NCBI RefSeq assembly: GCF_004001045.1
Contig: NZ_BIMK01000016.1
Span: forward strand, 80,751-144,750
Origin: Paenibacillus chibensis
Lineage (GTDB): Bacteria; Bacillota; Bacilli; Paenibacillales; Paenibacillaceae
Direction: 5' to 3'
DNA: 64,000 bases
This document shows positions 8,459-18,725 of this stretch, piece after piece. Numbering within the stretch: the first letter of the stretch is position 1; the number at the start of each line of letters is the position of its first letter. The position numbers and the translations under genes were made by a program. The notes beneath the pieces are model-generated. The model had not been told where the DNA came from and ran no database searches. It worked only from the letters and a program-made list of their open reading frames with translations.

Positions 8459-9355
8459 TTATTCTATATTGGCCAATTGTTCGCGAATTTTTTCCAGTTC
8501 CGCCTTCATTTCGACAACCCGGTTTACCAGAGTCAGATGATTGGCCTTCGATCCAATCGTATTGACTTCCCTGTTCATTTCCTGAATCAGAAAATCCAGC
8601 TTTCTTCCGACCGGTTCATCCGCATGCAGCAGTCCACTGCATTGCTCAAAATGGCTCTGCAGACGTATCAGTTCTTCATCAATGTTGGAACGGTCTGCGA
8701 AAATGGCAATTTCCATGCCAAATTTATGTTCATCAAAGGCAAACGAACCGTCATTCAGATCAGACAGCCTTTGTTTGAGCTTATTGCGGTAATCCTCGAC
8801 GACTGTTGGTGCGAGCTGCAGCATCTCGCCATGCAGAATCTGGAGCTTCCGCAAGCGCTGCTCCACGTCCGCAATCAAGTGCCTGCCTTCCAGGCTGCGC
8901 ATGGAGGTGAGTCCTTCCAGCGCCTTCCGGAGACCGTTATCCAGAACGGAACCCCATTCCTCAAGGTCGGTTTCGCCATCCAAGGCACTGTGCTCTGGAG
9001 CGATCCATACACCGGGAAGAGACAACAAATCTTTCACAGTCAGCTCCCCGTCAAGGCCAAACCGATGCGAAAGATCCTGGGCCGCCTGCAAATACGTCTG
9101 TACGGCCTGCTCATTGAGCAAAGCATGTGGAGCATGCTCGTCGCCTTCTTCCTTGTTGACGTAAACGTCAACTCTTCCGCGCTTCACATACTGCTGCACC
9201 GTTCTTCGCAAAGTGTCCTCGAAGCATGTCCACTCACGCGGCAGACGAAGCACAACTTCGCAGTATCGGTGATTGACGGACTTCACTTCAAATACTACTT
9301 TATACCCTCCGTGCTGAAGGGCAGACTGACCGTACCCGGTCATACTAAAAGACAT
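8459..9355 (-). CDS. yicC: YicC/YloC family endoribonuclease
   Basis: Predicted 298 aa. It starts MSFSMTGYGQ and contains VKSVNHRY, both signatures of the YicC_N domain; the C-terminal DUF1732 part has EELIRLQSHFEQC and LDFLIQEMNREVNTIGSKA. E. coli YicC has been reported to act in RNA degradation with endoribonuclease activity; the Firmicute protein is YloC. A predicted promoter at 9377-9405 would start transcription near 9370, inside the longer open frame, so the ATG at 9353-9355 is the sensible start although its ribosome-binding site (GGTG) is weak. Confidence 0.9.
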   Translation of the reverse strand: MSFSMTGYGQSALQHGGYKVVFEVKSVNHRYCEVVLRLPREWTCFEDTLRRTVQQYVKRGRVDVYVNKEEGDEHAPHALLNEQAVQTYLQAAQDLSHRFGLDGELTVKDLLSLPGVWIAPEHSALDGETDLEEWGSVLDNGLRKALEGLTSMRSLEGRHLIADVEQRLRKLQILHGEMLQLAPTVVEDYRNKLKQRLSDLNDGSFAFDEHKFGMEIAIFADRSNIDEELIRLQSHFEQCSGLLHADEPVGRKLDFLIQEMNREVNTIGSKANHLTLVNRVVEMKAELEKIREQLANIE

Positions 9356-9376
9356 CGGCACCACATCCATTACACT

Positions 9377-9405
9377 ATTGTAATTGATTACGATCAACGA
9401 AACAA
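9377..9405 (-). promoter_or_regulatory. Predicted sigma-A promoter of the yicC-remA-gmk-rpoZ run
   Basis: Minus strand: -35 TTGTTT (9400-9405), exactly 17 bases, -10 TACAAT (9377-9382). It overlaps the last codons of the upstream methyltransferase gene. Confidence 0.65.
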
Positions 9406-11268
9406 GGGGGACAATTGGCGGCCGGATCGGGCCCAAACATGCTCGATGAGCTGCGCGCTCATTTCGTAAAGCATGAATGGAGTCATCAAATAAATACCAT
9501 TGAAGTGATCCATCGCCACATCCAGGAGCTCCTTCGCGATCTGAACCCCCATGGCCCGGCCTTCCTCTCCTTCAAGCCCCGCCATGCGGCCGCGGACGTC
9601 GTCAGACAATTGAATGCCGGGAACCTCGTTATGCAAATATTCCGCATTTCTTCCGCTGGCCAGCGGCATGATGCCCATAAAAATCGGAACGTCGAGATGG
9701 CTCGTTGCCTCGCCGACCGCTCGAATCAGTTCAGGATCGTATACGGGCTGGGTCATGATGTAATCCGCTCCAGCGGCAATTTTGCGCTCCAGCCTTGCTA
9801 CGGCTTTGTGCAAGTGCTTCCCGTGCGGGTTAAAGGCCGCGCCAACCACGAATTTGGCTTTTTGCTTGAGCGGCTTGCCCGAAAAGGCGATGCCTTCGTT
9901 TAATTGCTTGATCATGCGTATAATTTCAAATGAGGTCAAATCATATACGGAGCTCGAACCCGGCAGATCGCCAAAACGCGCCGGATCCCCGGTAACGGCC
10001 AAAACATGGTCAATGCCCAAAGCATCAAACCCCATCATATGCGACTGCGTTCCGATCAGATTCCGGTCACGGCAGGCAATGTGCACGAGCGGTCTGAGGC
10101 CCGTCTTGGCCTGTACCAGATGCCCCAGCGCCATATTGCTCATGCGGGTCACCGCAAGCGAGTTGTCGGCTAGCGTCAGCGCATCGGCACCGGCCTGCTT
10201 CAGTCTCTCGGCTCCCTGCAAAAATTTAGTGATATCCAGGTCCCGCGGAGGATCCAGCTCAACGATCACCGTGTGACGCTGTTTCACCAAATCGACCAGG
10301 TTAGGCTCACGTTCCTCCTGGCTTTGTTCCTCAGCGAGATGCTCGTGGACAACCAGCGGAGCCGGTTGCTCCGGAATCGGTTCATACGCCACCTGCTGCG
10401 GAATATATCCCTCAAGCGCTTTGGCAATCGCAGCGACATGCGCAGGCGTCGTCCCGCAGCAGCCGCCGATAATACGGGAGCCCAAATCCGCAAATTTCAA
10501 GGCCATCTGGCCGAAGTAATCTGGACCCGCCCCGTAATGATATTCTCCGTCCACATAGTCGGCGACGCCGGCGTTCGGATAGACCGACATCGGAGCCGGA
10601 AGATGGCCCTCCAGCGTCTTCATGGCGCTCATGATGCCGTTAGGGCCCGTGCGGCAGTTGAAGCCGATGACGTCGGCCCCCTCCTGCTGAATCATCCGGA
10701 AGGCTTCCGGCATCGTGTATCCGTCCAGGGTTCTGGCCACATCCTCGACCGCAAACTGGCAGATGACCGGCAAGGAGGTCAACCGGCGCGTAATGGACAG
10801 TGCCAGCGACAGCTCCTCCACATCATAGAAGGTTTCAAGCAGAATGCCGTCCACGCCTTCGCCCAAAATCGCCTGCAGCTGCTGCTCGAAGTACTTTTTC
10901 AGCTCTACCGTGGACACATTCGTCCGTTTGCCGCCCCGAATCGAGCCCACCGCTCCGACCACATAGCCCTCTTCTCCTGCGGCTTCGCGGGCGATCCGCA
11001 CCCCCGCGCGGTTAATTTCGTTCACCTGGGATTCCAGCCCATACTTGGACAGCTTGTCGAAGTTGGCGGAAAAGGTATTCGTCTCAAGCACCTGCGCTCC
11101 CGCTTCCATATAACGCCGATGCACATCCCGGATCACATCCGGAGAGACCAAATTCAATTCCTCATAAGAAATACCTACAGGAAAACCCATTTGATATAAG
11201 AAAGTGCCCATCGCTCCATCCCCGACAAGCACGCGAGTATCCAATGCCTTGCGCAAATCCGGCTTCAT
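9394..11268 (-). CDS. Bifunctional homocysteine S-methyltransferase / methylenetetrahydrofolate reductase
   Basis: Predicted 624 aa, a YitJ-type fusion. The N-terminal half (about 1-295) is a zinc homocysteine methyltransferase: LVGDGAMGT near the start, and zinc ligands Cys205 (GFNCRTGPN) and Cys270-Cys271 (IGGCCGTTP). From about residue 325 it is a flavin MTHFR barrel (VELDPPRDLDITKFLQGAER, VTGDPARFGD, VVGAAFNPHG). It would reduce methylene-THF to methyl-THF and pass one-carbon units to methionine synthesis. TTG at 11283 overlaps the ribosome-binding site GGGGGA; ATG 11266-11268 is spaced correctly. I see no SAM riboswitch in the 115-base upstream region. Confidence 0.93.
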   Translation of the reverse strand: MKPDLRKALDTRVLVGDGAMGTFLYQMGFPVGISYEELNLVSPDVIRDVHRRYMEAGAQVLETNTFSANFDKLSKYGLESQVNEINRAGVRIAREAAGEEGYVVGAVGSIRGGKRTNVSTVELKKYFEQQLQAILGEGVDGILLETFYDVEELSLALSITRRLTSLPVICQFAVEDVARTLDGYTMPEAFRMIQQEGADVIGFNCRTGPNGIMSAMKTLEGHLPAPMSVYPNAGVADYVDGEYHYGAGPDYFGQMALKFADLGSRIIGGCCGTTPAHVAAIAKALEGYIPQQVAYEPIPEQPAPLVVHEHLAEEQSQEEREPNLVDLVKQRHTVIVELDPPRDLDITKFLQGAERLKQAGADALTLADNSLAVTRMSNMALGHLVQAKTGLRPLVHIACRDRNLIGTQSHMMGFDALGIDHVLAVTGDPARFGDLPGSSSVYDLTSFEIIRMIKQLNEGIAFSGKPLKQKAKFVVGAAFNPHGKHLHKAVARLERKIAAGADYIMTQPVYDPELIRAVGEATSHLDVPIFMGIMPLASGRNAEYLHNEVPGIQLSDDVRGRMAGLEGEEGRAMGVQIAKELLDVAMDHFNGIYLMTPFMLYEMSAQLIEHVWARSGRQLSPLFR

Positions 11269-11382
11269 CAACAATTCCCCCAACCTGACCGTAGTTTCAT
11301 ACTAATGTATCACAAAACCTTTTATATTCCCACAAGTTAGCACGGAATTAACGGAATTTTAAAAATCGCTTCCCGGGCAGTT

Positions 11383-11428
11383 AAAAAAAGCCTGCCGATC
11401 ACCGCCACAGCGGCAAAATTCGGCAAGC
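11383..11428 (-). terminator. Intrinsic terminator after dapF
   Basis: Minus-strand outer stem GCTTGCCGA/TCGGCAGGC (9 bp with one G-T) with an inner GCCGC hairpin, then seven T. Confidence 0.8.
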
Positions 11429-11455
11429 TATTTCAACGTTCAACTATGCTCGGGT

Positions 11456-12292
11456 CTATGCCGTGATCAGGCCTGTATACACAAATGCTGCCGGCCCGGT
11501 CATGTACACCCGGTTATCCTGCTCGTTCCACTTAATGAAGAGACTGCCACCCTTCAGGCGCACTTCCGCTTCCCGGTCCGTTTTGCCGTTCAGAACGGAG
11601 GATACGAGCGTGGCGCACGCTCCGGTGCCGCAGGCCAGTGTCGGGCCTGCGCCGCGCTCCCAGACGCGCATGTCCACCGTACGGCGGTCGAGCACGGTTG
11701 CGAACTCCACGTTCACTTTTTTCGGAAACATCGGATGTACCTCCAGCTTAGGCCCCCAGGCGTTCAGATCAAAATTCACGGCATCCTCAACATAGATGAC
11801 GCAGTGCGGATTGCCCATGGAAACCGCGGTAAACTGGAAGGATGCTCCTTCCGACTCGATCGGTACGTCCACGACCGGGTTCGCATCGACCGTTGTAGGA
11901 ATTTGGAGCCCCTCCAGCACAGGCTGTCCCATATCGACCGTCACGGTAGCCGCTTTACCGTCTTCGGTTTGAATGGAAACCCTTTGTACGCCTGCACCAA
12001 GCGTTTCGATCGTAATCTCTTCCCGTTGCATGTATCCGTGATCGTACACGTATTTGGCTACGCAGCGGATGGCATTGCCGCACTGCTCGGCTTCGCTGCC
12101 GTCCGAATTGATGATGCGCATCCGGTAGTCCGCGTTCTCGGATGGCAGGATATACACCAAGCCGTCTGCCCCGATCCCAAAGTAACGATCACACCACTTA
12201 ATGGCAAGCTCTGCCGCGTTTTCGGGCAGAGCCTGCTCGCCGTATATCACAATAAAGTCATTGCCAAGACCATGCATTTTCGTAAATTCCAT
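11456..12292 (-). CDS. dapF: Diaminopimelate epimerase
   Basis: Predicted 278 aa. Converts LL- to meso-diaminopimelate for lysine and peptidoglycan. Both catalytic cysteines are present: Cys71 in EQCGNAIRC and Cys220 in LACGTGACAT; the N-terminus MEFTKMHGLGNDF is the family signature. The frame can also open at a GTG (12304) that overlaps the AAGGAG site; the ATG at 12290-12292 is more plausible. It is followed by its own terminator, so it is likely monocistronic or the end of a short unit with the Ca2+ ATPase gene upstream. Confidence 0.96.
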   Translation of the reverse strand: MEFTKMHGLGNDFIVIYGEQALPENAAELAIKWCDRYFGIGADGLVYILPSENADYRMRIINSDGSEAEQCGNAIRCVAKYVYDHGYMQREEITIETLGAGVQRVSIQTEDGKAATVTVDMGQPVLEGLQIPTTVDANPVVDVPIESEGASFQFTAVSMGNPHCVIYVEDAVNFDLNAWGPKLEVHPMFPKKVNVEFATVLDRRTVDMRVWERGAGPTLACGTGACATLVSSVLNGKTDREAEVRLKGGSLFIKWNEQDNRVYMTGPAAFVYTGLITA

Positions 12293-12366
12293 ATTTGCTG
12301 CCACTCCTTAACTTCGGCTTGATTTCAATAAAGCATACCGTAAGGAATGGCGAAAACGAATTAACT

Positions 12367-15165
12367 TTATGCCGAAATATTTGTACTTTTCGCCACGAAG
12401 CGGCCGCCTCCGCTTTTGCGCTTCTGGCGTCTGCCGCCCCATACGCTGCCGGCTCCCATCAGGAAGGTCGGAATGCCTGCCGCAACGATGGTGATTGCCC
12501 ATTCACGGAAGCCGAGCGGCACGGTCTTGAAGATCGGCTGCAGCGCTTCGATGTACATGACGCCTAACATCAGCACGACCGAGGACAACACGGCCAGCAC
12601 CAAATATTTGTTTTGCAGCGGATTGCGATGGAATATGGAGCGCGAGCTCCGGCAATCGAACACATGAATCAGCTGTGCCAGCACCAGCGTAGCGAACGCC
12701 ACGGACTGCGCTTTGGCGATTTGGCCGGCGTTGCTTGGATCTGTTCTCAGCGTAAGCCAGAAGGCTCCTAGCGTGCACAGGCCGATCAGGAACCCCCGGC
12801 TGATGATTTTCCATCCCAGCCGCCGGGCAAAAATATTCTCTCTTGCTCCCCGCGGCTTATGTTCCATCAGATCCTTCTCCGGCTGATCTATACCAAGTGC
12901 CATCGCAGGCAGACCGTCGGTCACGAGATTGACCCACAGAATCTGAATCGGAAGCAGCGGAAGCGGCAGTGCGAGCATCATCGCGAAAAACATCGTTAAA
13001 ATTTCGCCGACGTTCGAGGCAAGCAGGTACCGGATAAACTTGCGGATATTTTCATAAATGCTCCGTCCTTCCTCGATCGCCGCCACAATCGTTGAAAAGT
13101 TGTCGTCACTGAGCACAAGCGCCGAGGCTTCCTTGGTTACATCCGTGCCGGTGATGCCCATGGCGATTCCGATATCGGCCGCCTTGATGGCCGGTGCATC
13201 GTTCACGCCGTCCCCCGTCATGGCGACAACATGCCCTTTGCGCTGCAAAGATTTCACGATCCGCAGTTTATGTTCAGGCGACACGCGCGAATACACATAC
13301 ACATTGTCGACCTTGGCGTCGAGCTCTTCATCCGTAATCCGGCTGAGCTCCTGCCCCGACATGGCCATGCCTCCACGGGGAATAATGCCCAGCTGATGGG
13401 CGATCGCTTCCGCCGTCGTGCCGTGATCGCCCGTTATCATCACGGTTTTGATGCCGGCGCGTCGGCATGTGCCGATGGCATCACGCACTTCGCGGCGCGG
13501 CGGATCAATCATGCCGGCCAGGCCGACGAATACGAGCTGGCTCTCGGCTTCCTTCTCATTGCCCAATACATCGTGGACACGGATATCCCGGTAAGCCGTT
13601 CCCAGTACGCGCAGCGCCTCCGAAGCCATCTGCTCATTGGCTGCAAGCACTTTTTGTTTCAGCGTGGCGGTAAACGGAACGACATTGCCTTCCCATAAAA
13701 TATAGGTGCATTTGTTCAGCAGCACATCCGGTGCGCCTTTGGTGCACAGCAGTCTGCCGCCTTGATGGCTGACCACGACGGACATGAGCTTGCGCTCGGA
13801 ATCAAACGGAAATTCCTGGTCACGCTTGTACAATCCGGACAACGAATCGGATGTCATCCCCATTTTAGAGGACAACGTAATGAGCGCGCCCTCGGTCGGA
13901 TCCCCCTTGAGTCCCCAAATCGAATCCGCCGGCTCATCTTTACCTTTGCGCTTGCCTTTCTGCTCCGCAGGCTGGGTTTCGAAGATCTCTGCATTGTTGC
14001 ACAGCGATCCGATTTGCAGCAGGCGGCGCAGTCCCTGATCGTTGCGGATATCGATAGGCTTGTTCTTCTCCAATATTTGACCGGTCGGCGCATATCCGTC
14101 TCCCGTAACCTCCAGCTCGCGTCCACCGATCCACAGGCGGGTGACTGTCATTTTGTTCTGCGTAAGGGTGCCTGTCTTGTCGGAGCAGATCACCGAAGCG
14201 CATCCCAGCGTCTCAACGGATGGAAGCTTGCGCACAATCGCTTTCCGCTTGATCATCCGCTGCACGCCAAGCGCAAGAGCGACGGTTACAATGGCAGGCA
14301 GACCTTCCGGGATCGCGGCAACAGCAAGGCTGACGCCCGCCAGGAACATGCCGACCGGAGGCTGTCCGTGCAAAATCCCCGCAATCACGACCATGACGGT
14401 CAGGCCGAGGGCAAGAATGATGAGCAGCTTGCCAAGCTGCTCCAGGCGGTACTGCAGCGGCGTCTGCTGCGTATCCGTGTTTTGGATCAGGTCGGCGATT
14501 TTCCCCATTTCCGTATTCATCCCGGTGCGGACCACCACGCCTTTGGCGGTTCCTCTTGTCATCATCGTTCCCATGAAGCCGAGATTTTTCTGGTCGCCTA
14601 GCGGCACATCGGATTCGGCAATGACCTGGTTGTGCTTACTTACCGGCACCGATTCGCCTGTGAGCGCCGATTCCTCGATATCGCAGCTGTTCGTTTCCAG
14701 CCAGCGCACGTCTGCGGGAACCCGGTCGCCGCTTTCCATCAGGATGATATCGCCCGGAACGAGCATTTTGGCCGGAACGGAAACGCTTCTGCCGCCCCTC
14801 AGCACCTTTGCGGAAGGAGCAGACAGCTGCTTCAGCGCCCGCAGCGAACGCTCGGCCCGGAATTCCTGAACGAAACCGAGCACACCATTCAGCAGAATGA
14901 TCGCGATAATGGTGATGGCGTCCAGGTATTCGCCCAGCAGGCCGGACACCAGCGTAGCTCCCATCAGCACCAGAACCATAAAATCCTTGAACTGGTTCAA
15001 AAACAGCGCGAACAGTGATATCTTCTTGCCTTCGGACAGCTCGTTGCTTCCATGCTGCCTTCTTCGTTCGTCAGCCTGTTCTTCCGTAAGCCCCTGCTGC
15101 GGATGCACGTCCAGAACCTGCTGGAGATCTTCGGCATTCATCTGATGCCATGCTTTTTGTTCCAT
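12367..15165 (-). CDS. Calcium-transporting P-type ATPase (SERCA-like, YloB family)
   Basis: Predicted 932 aa. Order: N-terminal cation ATPase domain, TM pair (about 50-100), actuator loop with TGES (169-172), TM4 with the ion-binding PEGLP (286-290), phosphorylation motif DKTGTLTQ with Asp329, nucleotide-binding domain, hinge [11 protein letters not shown], and a C-terminal bundle of about six helices. IPEGLP and the overall match point to type IIA Ca2+ efflux pumps like B. subtilis YloB, which is linked to spores. The C-terminus is a basic tail rich in Lys/Arg. ATG 15163-15165 follows AAGGG. The specific ion is inferred from family. Confidence 0.92.
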   Translation of the reverse strand: MEQKAWHQMNAEDLQQVLDVHPQQGLTEEQADERRRQHGSNELSEGKKISLFALFLNQFKDFMVLVLMGATLVSGLLGEYLDAITIIAIILLNGVLGFVQEFRAERSLRALKQLSAPSAKVLRGGRSVSVPAKMLVPGDIILMESGDRVPADVRWLETNSCDIEESALTGESVPVSKHNQVIAESDVPLGDQKNLGFMGTMMTRGTAKGVVVRTGMNTEMGKIADLIQNTDTQQTPLQYRLEQLGKLLIILALGLTVMVVIAGILHGQPPVGMFLAGVSLAVAAIPEGLPAIVTVALALGVQRMIKRKAIVRKLPSVETLGCASVICSDKTGTLTQNKMTVTRLWIGGRELEVTGDGYAPTGQILEKNKPIDIRNDQGLRRLLQIGSLCNNAEIFETQPAEQKGKRKGKDEPADSIWGLKGDPTEGALITLSSKMGMTSDSLSGLYKRDQEFPFDSERKLMSVVVSHQGGRLLCTKGAPDVLLNKCTYILWEGNVVPFTATLKQKVLAANEQMASEALRVLGTAYRDIRVHDVLGNEKEAESQLVFVGLAGMIDPPRREVRDAIGTCRRAGIKTVMITGDHGTTAEAIAHQLGIIPRGGMAMSGQELSRITDEELDAKVDNVYVYSRVSPEHKLRIVKSLQRKGHVVAMTGDGVNDAPAIKAADIGIAMGITGTDVTKEASALVLSDDNFSTIVAAIEEGRSIYENIRKFIRYLLASNVGEILTMFFAMMLALPLPLLPIQILWVNLVTDGLPAMALGIDQPEKDLMEHKPRGARENIFARRLGWKIISRGFLIGLCTLGAFWLTLRTDPSNAGQIAKAQSVAFATLVLAQLIHVFDCRSSRSIFHRNPLQNKYLVLAVLSSVVLMLGVMYIEALQPIFKTVPLGFREWAITIVAAGIPTFLMGAGSVWGGRRQKRKSGGGRFVAKSTNISA

Positions 15166-15398
15166 GCTACCCTTTCCCTCCCGCTCTTTATGCTGCTGCC
15201 TTTAAGGTGCTAGACAGCTTTTCCACCTGTTCTAACGTAAATGTATTCGGACAGGACCTGAAATATCACAGAAGGCGCCTCTTAAGTTTTTGGGCAAACT
15301 ATGGCATCATAGAGAAGACTCGTTTTCGATGATGTGCACGAAAGATTCGGATGAACGAAATATTGCATTTTGCAAAGAAAAGATGGGAGATAGATACA

Positions 15399-17156
15399 AT
15401 GGCATTGGACGGAATCGTAACCAGGGCGATCGTGCATGAGCTCGAAGCCTGCCGGGGAGCCCGGATCAGCAAAATATACCAACCAAGCGATCATGATATA
15501 CTGTTTCACCTGCGCACCCGCGACGGGAATACCAAGCTGCTGCTGTCAGCAAATCCTACGTATCCGCGGGTTCACTATACGGACCGGACCTTCGTGAACC
15601 CGCAGGAGGCGCCGATGTTCTGCATGCTGATGCGCAAGCACTGCGAGGGGGGAATCATCGAAGAAATCAGCCAGGTGGGGATGGAGAGAATCATTCATCT
15701 CACCGTCCGCCAGCGCGATGAGCTCGGAGATGTGTCCACCAAAAAAATTATCCTCGAGCTGATGGGACGCCACAGCAACATTATTTTGACCGATCTGGCG
15801 ACCGGCAGCATTCTGGACGGCATTCATCATGTTACGCCGAGCATCAGCAGCTACCGGATTGTGATGCCGGGCTTTGCCTATACGGAGCCGCCGCAGCAGC
15901 ATAAATTGGATCCGCTCACGGCAGAGCGCAAGGATTTCGTCGTGAAATCCTCCGCCATCGAAGAACCGATATCCTGGATTGTCGACACCTTCAGCGGTCT
16001 CAGCCCGCTCGTCGCTCAGGAAATGGTTCATCGATCCGGCACGGATGTCACATATGAGCTTGATGCAAGTGAAGAAGCAGCTTACCAGCGCAGCACCGCA
16101 TTGTGGGATGCGTTCGAGTCCGTGATGGAGCCTGTCCGGAAACACGAGTACGCACCCGTCACCGGAGCGAATGCGAAGGGAAAAATGGTATTTTCGGCAA
16201 TAGACCTGACCCTGCTCCAAAAGGATATCAAGCGTTACGATACGGTAAGTGCATGCATGGAGGATTATTACGGCGAAAAAGCGGAGCGGGATACGGTCAA
16301 GCAAAAAGTCAGCGATCTGCTACGGTTCCTGCAAAACGAACGCACCAAAAACATTAAAAAGCTGGATCATTTGCATGCCGATCTGGCCGAAGCCGATGAT
16401 GCGGATCAATACCGCATATATGGAGAGCTGCTGTTCGCTTCGCTCCATACGCTCCAAAAGGGCGACAAGACCGCGGTGCTCGTCAATTTCTACGATGAAG
16501 AGCAAAAGGAAGTCACCATACCGCTTGATCCGCTGTTATCGCCCTCGGACAATGCGCAGCGCTATTTTAAAAAATACAATAAATATAAAAACAGCCTGAT
16601 CGTCATTAAAGAGCAGCTGGAGAAAACGCAGGAAGAAATCCGCTACATGGATGAACTGCTGCAGCAGCTGTCCTATGCGTCCATGAGCGATATCGACGAA
16701 ATTCGCGAGGAGCTGATACAGCAGGGATATCTTCGCGACCGCAGCAAAAAAGTCAAGAAGAAGAAAAAGAATGACCGCCCTGCCCTGCATGTGTTCACGT
16801 CATCGGAAGGGATTGAAATCTACGTCGGCAAAAACAATCTGCAAAATGAGTATTTAACGAACAAGCTGGCGGGCTCAAACGATACCTGGCTTCACACCAA
16901 GGATATTCCGGGTTCGCATGTCGTCATCCGCAGCACAGAGTTTGGCGATTCAACCCTGGAGGAAGCGGCTCAACTGGCGGCTTATTATAGCCAGGCCAAG
17001 GAATCCAGCAGCGTTCCTGTCGATTACACCCTGATTCGGCACGTCCATAAACCGAACGGGGCCAAACCGGGATTCGTGATCTATGATCATCAGAAGACGC
17101 TTGTGATTACGCCGGATCAGGAGCGGATAAAGGGCCTTGCGAGCACGCTGAAATAG
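15399..17156 (+). CDS. rqcH: Ribosome quality control factor RqcH (NFACT / fibronectin-binding family)
   Basis: Predicted 585 aa. RqcH binds obstructed 50S subunits and recruits tRNA-Ala to add C-terminal alanine tails that mark stalled chains for degradation. Domains: NFACT-N (about 1-260), helix-hairpin and long coiled coil (about 290-440, KKLDHLHADLAEADDADQ), then the NFACT-R domain starting near LHVFTSSEGIEIYVGKNN with NDTWLHTKDIPGSHVVIR. The conserved Asp-Arg pair of NFACT-N appears as Glu96-Arg97 (VGMERI). The first possible ATG (15351) lacks a ribosome-binding site; ATG 15399 has GGGAGA eight bases upstream. Confidence 0.93.
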   Translation: MALDGIVTRAIVHELEACRGARISKIYQPSDHDILFHLRTRDGNTKLLLSANPTYPRVHYTDRTFVNPQEAPMFCMLMRKHCEGGIIEEISQVGMERIIHLTVRQRDELGDVSTKKIILELMGRHSNIILTDLATGSILDGIHHVTPSISSYRIVMPGFAYTEPPQQHKLDPLTAERKDFVVKSSAIEEPISWIVDTFSGLSPLVAQEMVHRSGTDVTYELDASEEAAYQRSTALWDAFESVMEPVRKHEYAPVTGANAKGKMVFSAIDLTLLQKDIKRYDTVSACMEDYYGEKAERDTVKQKVSDLLRFLQNERTKNIKKLDHLHADLAEADDADQYRIYGELLFASLHTLQKGDKTAVLVNFYDEEQKEVTIPLDPLLSPSDNAQRYFKKYNKYKNSLIVIKEQLEKTQEEIRYMDELLQQLSYASMSDIDEIREELIQQGYLRDRSKKVKKKKKNDRPALHVFTSSEGIEIYVGKNNLQNEYLTNKLAGSNDTWLHTKDIPGSHVVIRSTEFGDSTLEEAAQLAAYYSQAKESSSVPVDYTLIRHVHKPNGAKPGFVIYDHQKTLVITPDQERIKGLASTLK

Positions 17157-17172
17157 CAGAGCCTGCGAAAAG

Positions 17173-17224
17173 AAAAAAAAAGCTGCCGACCTGTCCCTGT
17201 AGGACAGCGTCGCGCAGCTTTTTT
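17173..17224. terminator. Bidirectional terminator between rqcH and the PHP gene
   Basis: AAAAAAAGCTGC / GCAGCTTTTTT stem with an inner CTGTCC/GGACAG hairpin; A-run on the left and T-run on the right serve both converging genes. Confidence 0.85.
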
Positions 17225-17244
17225 GGCTATAGCAACAACAACAT

Positions 17245-18105
17245 TCACGACTCTGAGCTTACCCGCTTCAGCTCCCCCAGCACGGAAAAAGGTACCGAAC
17301 GGCTGCCGATATCGCCGTGGAACACGATGCCCTGCCTTGCGCCGTGAAAGTCAGAGCCTCCCGTGACGATCAAGCCGTATTGATCCGCCATCGTCAGATA
17401 GCGCTCCTCTTCGGCCCGTCCATGATCGGAGTGGAAGACTTCAATTCCCGCTGGCTTGGCCTCCTCCAAAATCCGCCTTACCAGATCATCGTCGCCGTAT
17501 ATTCCAGGATGAGCGAGTACGGGCGCCCCGCCGGCCTCGCGGATCCAGCCGCAGGCTTCCTTCGGGGAAATCCGCGGCACTGACACATACGCGGGCGCAT
17601 CCTCCCCAAGGTAACGGTCGAATGCATCCCTCATATCCTTCGCGTAACCTTTGCTTACTAGGACGTCCGCCATATGCGGCCTTCCGACGCTTTCATCCGG
17701 ACGCAGATCCCTGCCCAGCCCGGCAACGACTTCCTCCAACGTAATCTGCACGCCAAGCTCCTGCAGCCGGGATATGATGCGCCCGTTCCGCTTTTCCCTG
17801 GTACTCCGTAAATCGTTCAGCCGCTTCAGAAAAACCTCATCCCGGCAGTCGATATAATATCCGAGTACATGAATATCTTTTCCCCCCGCCCGGGTGCTGA
17901 TCTCCACGCCCGGCACCACGACGATTCCGCAGCGCCCCCCTTCCTCCAGCGCCTCCGCTACGCCGGCTACCGTGTCATGGTCTGTAATGGCCACAGCCGC
18001 CAGCCCTTTTTCGCAGGCAAGCCTTACGTTGTCCGCAGGGCGCTGCATTCCGTCGGAAGCCTGGGTATGGGTGTGCAGGTCGCATTTTCCTTCCGAATGA
18101 TTCAT
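17245..18105 (-). CDS. PHP-domain phosphoesterase (TrpH/YciV type)
   Basis: Predicted 286 aa. The metal-binding PHP motifs are visible: CDLHTHTQASDG (HxH), ITDHDTV, GVEIS, HVLGYYID, RPHMADVL, LAHPG and GGSDFHG. Proteins of this subgroup (E. coli TrpH/RnaAM) hydrolyse 3',5'-nucleoside bisphosphates and trim RNA 5' ends; the substrate here is inferred. Start ATG 18103-18105 with GGAGGG upstream. It converges on rqcH and shares a bidirectional terminator with it. No polymerase domain is attached, so it is a stand-alone PHP enzyme. Confidence 0.88.
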   Translation of the reverse strand: MNHSEGKCDLHTHTQASDGMQRPADNVRLACEKGLAAVAITDHDTVAGVAEALEEGGRCGIVVVPGVEISTRAGGKDIHVLGYYIDCRDEVFLKRLNDLRSTREKRNGRIISRLQELGVQITLEEVVAGLGRDLRPDESVGRPHMADVLVSKGYAKDMRDAFDRYLGEDAPAYVSVPRISPKEACGWIREAGGAPVLAHPGIYGDDDLVRRILEEAKPAGIEVFHSDHGRAEEERYLTMADQYGLIVTGGSDFHGARQGIVFHGDIGSRSVPFSVLGELKRVSSES

Positions 18106-18174
18106 AAAGCGCTTCCCTCCCTGTTAATACATCTTGCTTCTACTTTTTATTGTATAGGATCGAACGGCACCATA

Positions 18175-18206
18175 CAAAAAACCTGAACCCGTTGATCGGA
18201 TTCAGG
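18175..18206 (-). terminator. Intrinsic terminator after the 18235 gene
   Basis: Minus-strand stem CCTGAA...TTCAGG with inner CCG/CGG pairing, then TTTTTTG. It lies between the unknown gene and the PHP gene. Confidence 0.75.
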
Positions 18207-18234
18207 CTGTGAAAGTCGTTTTTTTATGTATGCA

Positions 18235-18672
18235 TTATCTGCGTTTACGCGTGTTTTTAATCAAGGTCATTCTGCGGGAATGGCGCAGCCAGGAATAATA
18301 CGATTTCAGATCCCTAAGCTCGATGGTCTCAGACATGCGGCCCAGGAAAGTGACAATAATCATTTTATGAAGGGGATTCCCGCTGATGTCATGCTCTCCT
18401 TCGATTTCCGTGAATTCGGCAACCACGACCATATCCTCATCAATCAGATAAACGTCCTGTTCATTCCGGTAATAGGGAAGCATCCGGTCCTGCTTCAGAC
18501 ATTCCCACATCCATGCCGCAATGTCGTCGACCTCGGTTTCCCCGACTTGAATACGGTCATTATATCTGGTCTTGGCATGATTGGTTATGACAATGTCAGC
18601 GACTCTCTTATCGCCCAGAACAACGTAGAATGGTTCATAAGTGCTCCATCTTTCCATTCCTTTGTCGCGCAT
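18235..18672 (-). CDS. Conserved-looking hypothetical protein, 145 aa
   Basis: I do not recognise this family with certainty. The protein starts MRDKGMERWSTYEPFYVVLG, has a segment ITNHAKTRYNDRI followed by an acidic stretch, beta-rich middle part, and a very basic tail ending NTRKRR. The 'H-A-x-x-R-x-x-x-R' pattern resembles short RNase-like or DUF4258-type folds, but that is only a resemblance. It has its own promoter (18726-18754), a good GGAGAG ribosome-binding site and its own terminator, so it is a real monocistronic gene. No signal peptide or TM segment. Confidence 0.8.
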   Translation of the reverse strand: MRDKGMERWSTYEPFYVVLGDKRVADIVITNHAKTRYNDRIQVGETEVDDIAAWMWECLKQDRMLPYYRNEQDVYLIDEDMVVVAEFTEIEGEHDISGNPLHKMIIVTFLGRMSETIELRDLKSYYSWLRHSRRMTLIKNTRKRR

Positions 18673-18725
18673 GGAACATCACTCTCCACCACATAGGACT
18701 TTTTATCTAAGTATATTTACCTATT

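Noticed and set aside
11284..11382. Possible SAM riboswitch or T-box before the methyltransferase/MTHFR gene
   Set aside because: The space between the dapF terminator and the gene is under 120 bases and shows no S-box helices or T-box sequence.
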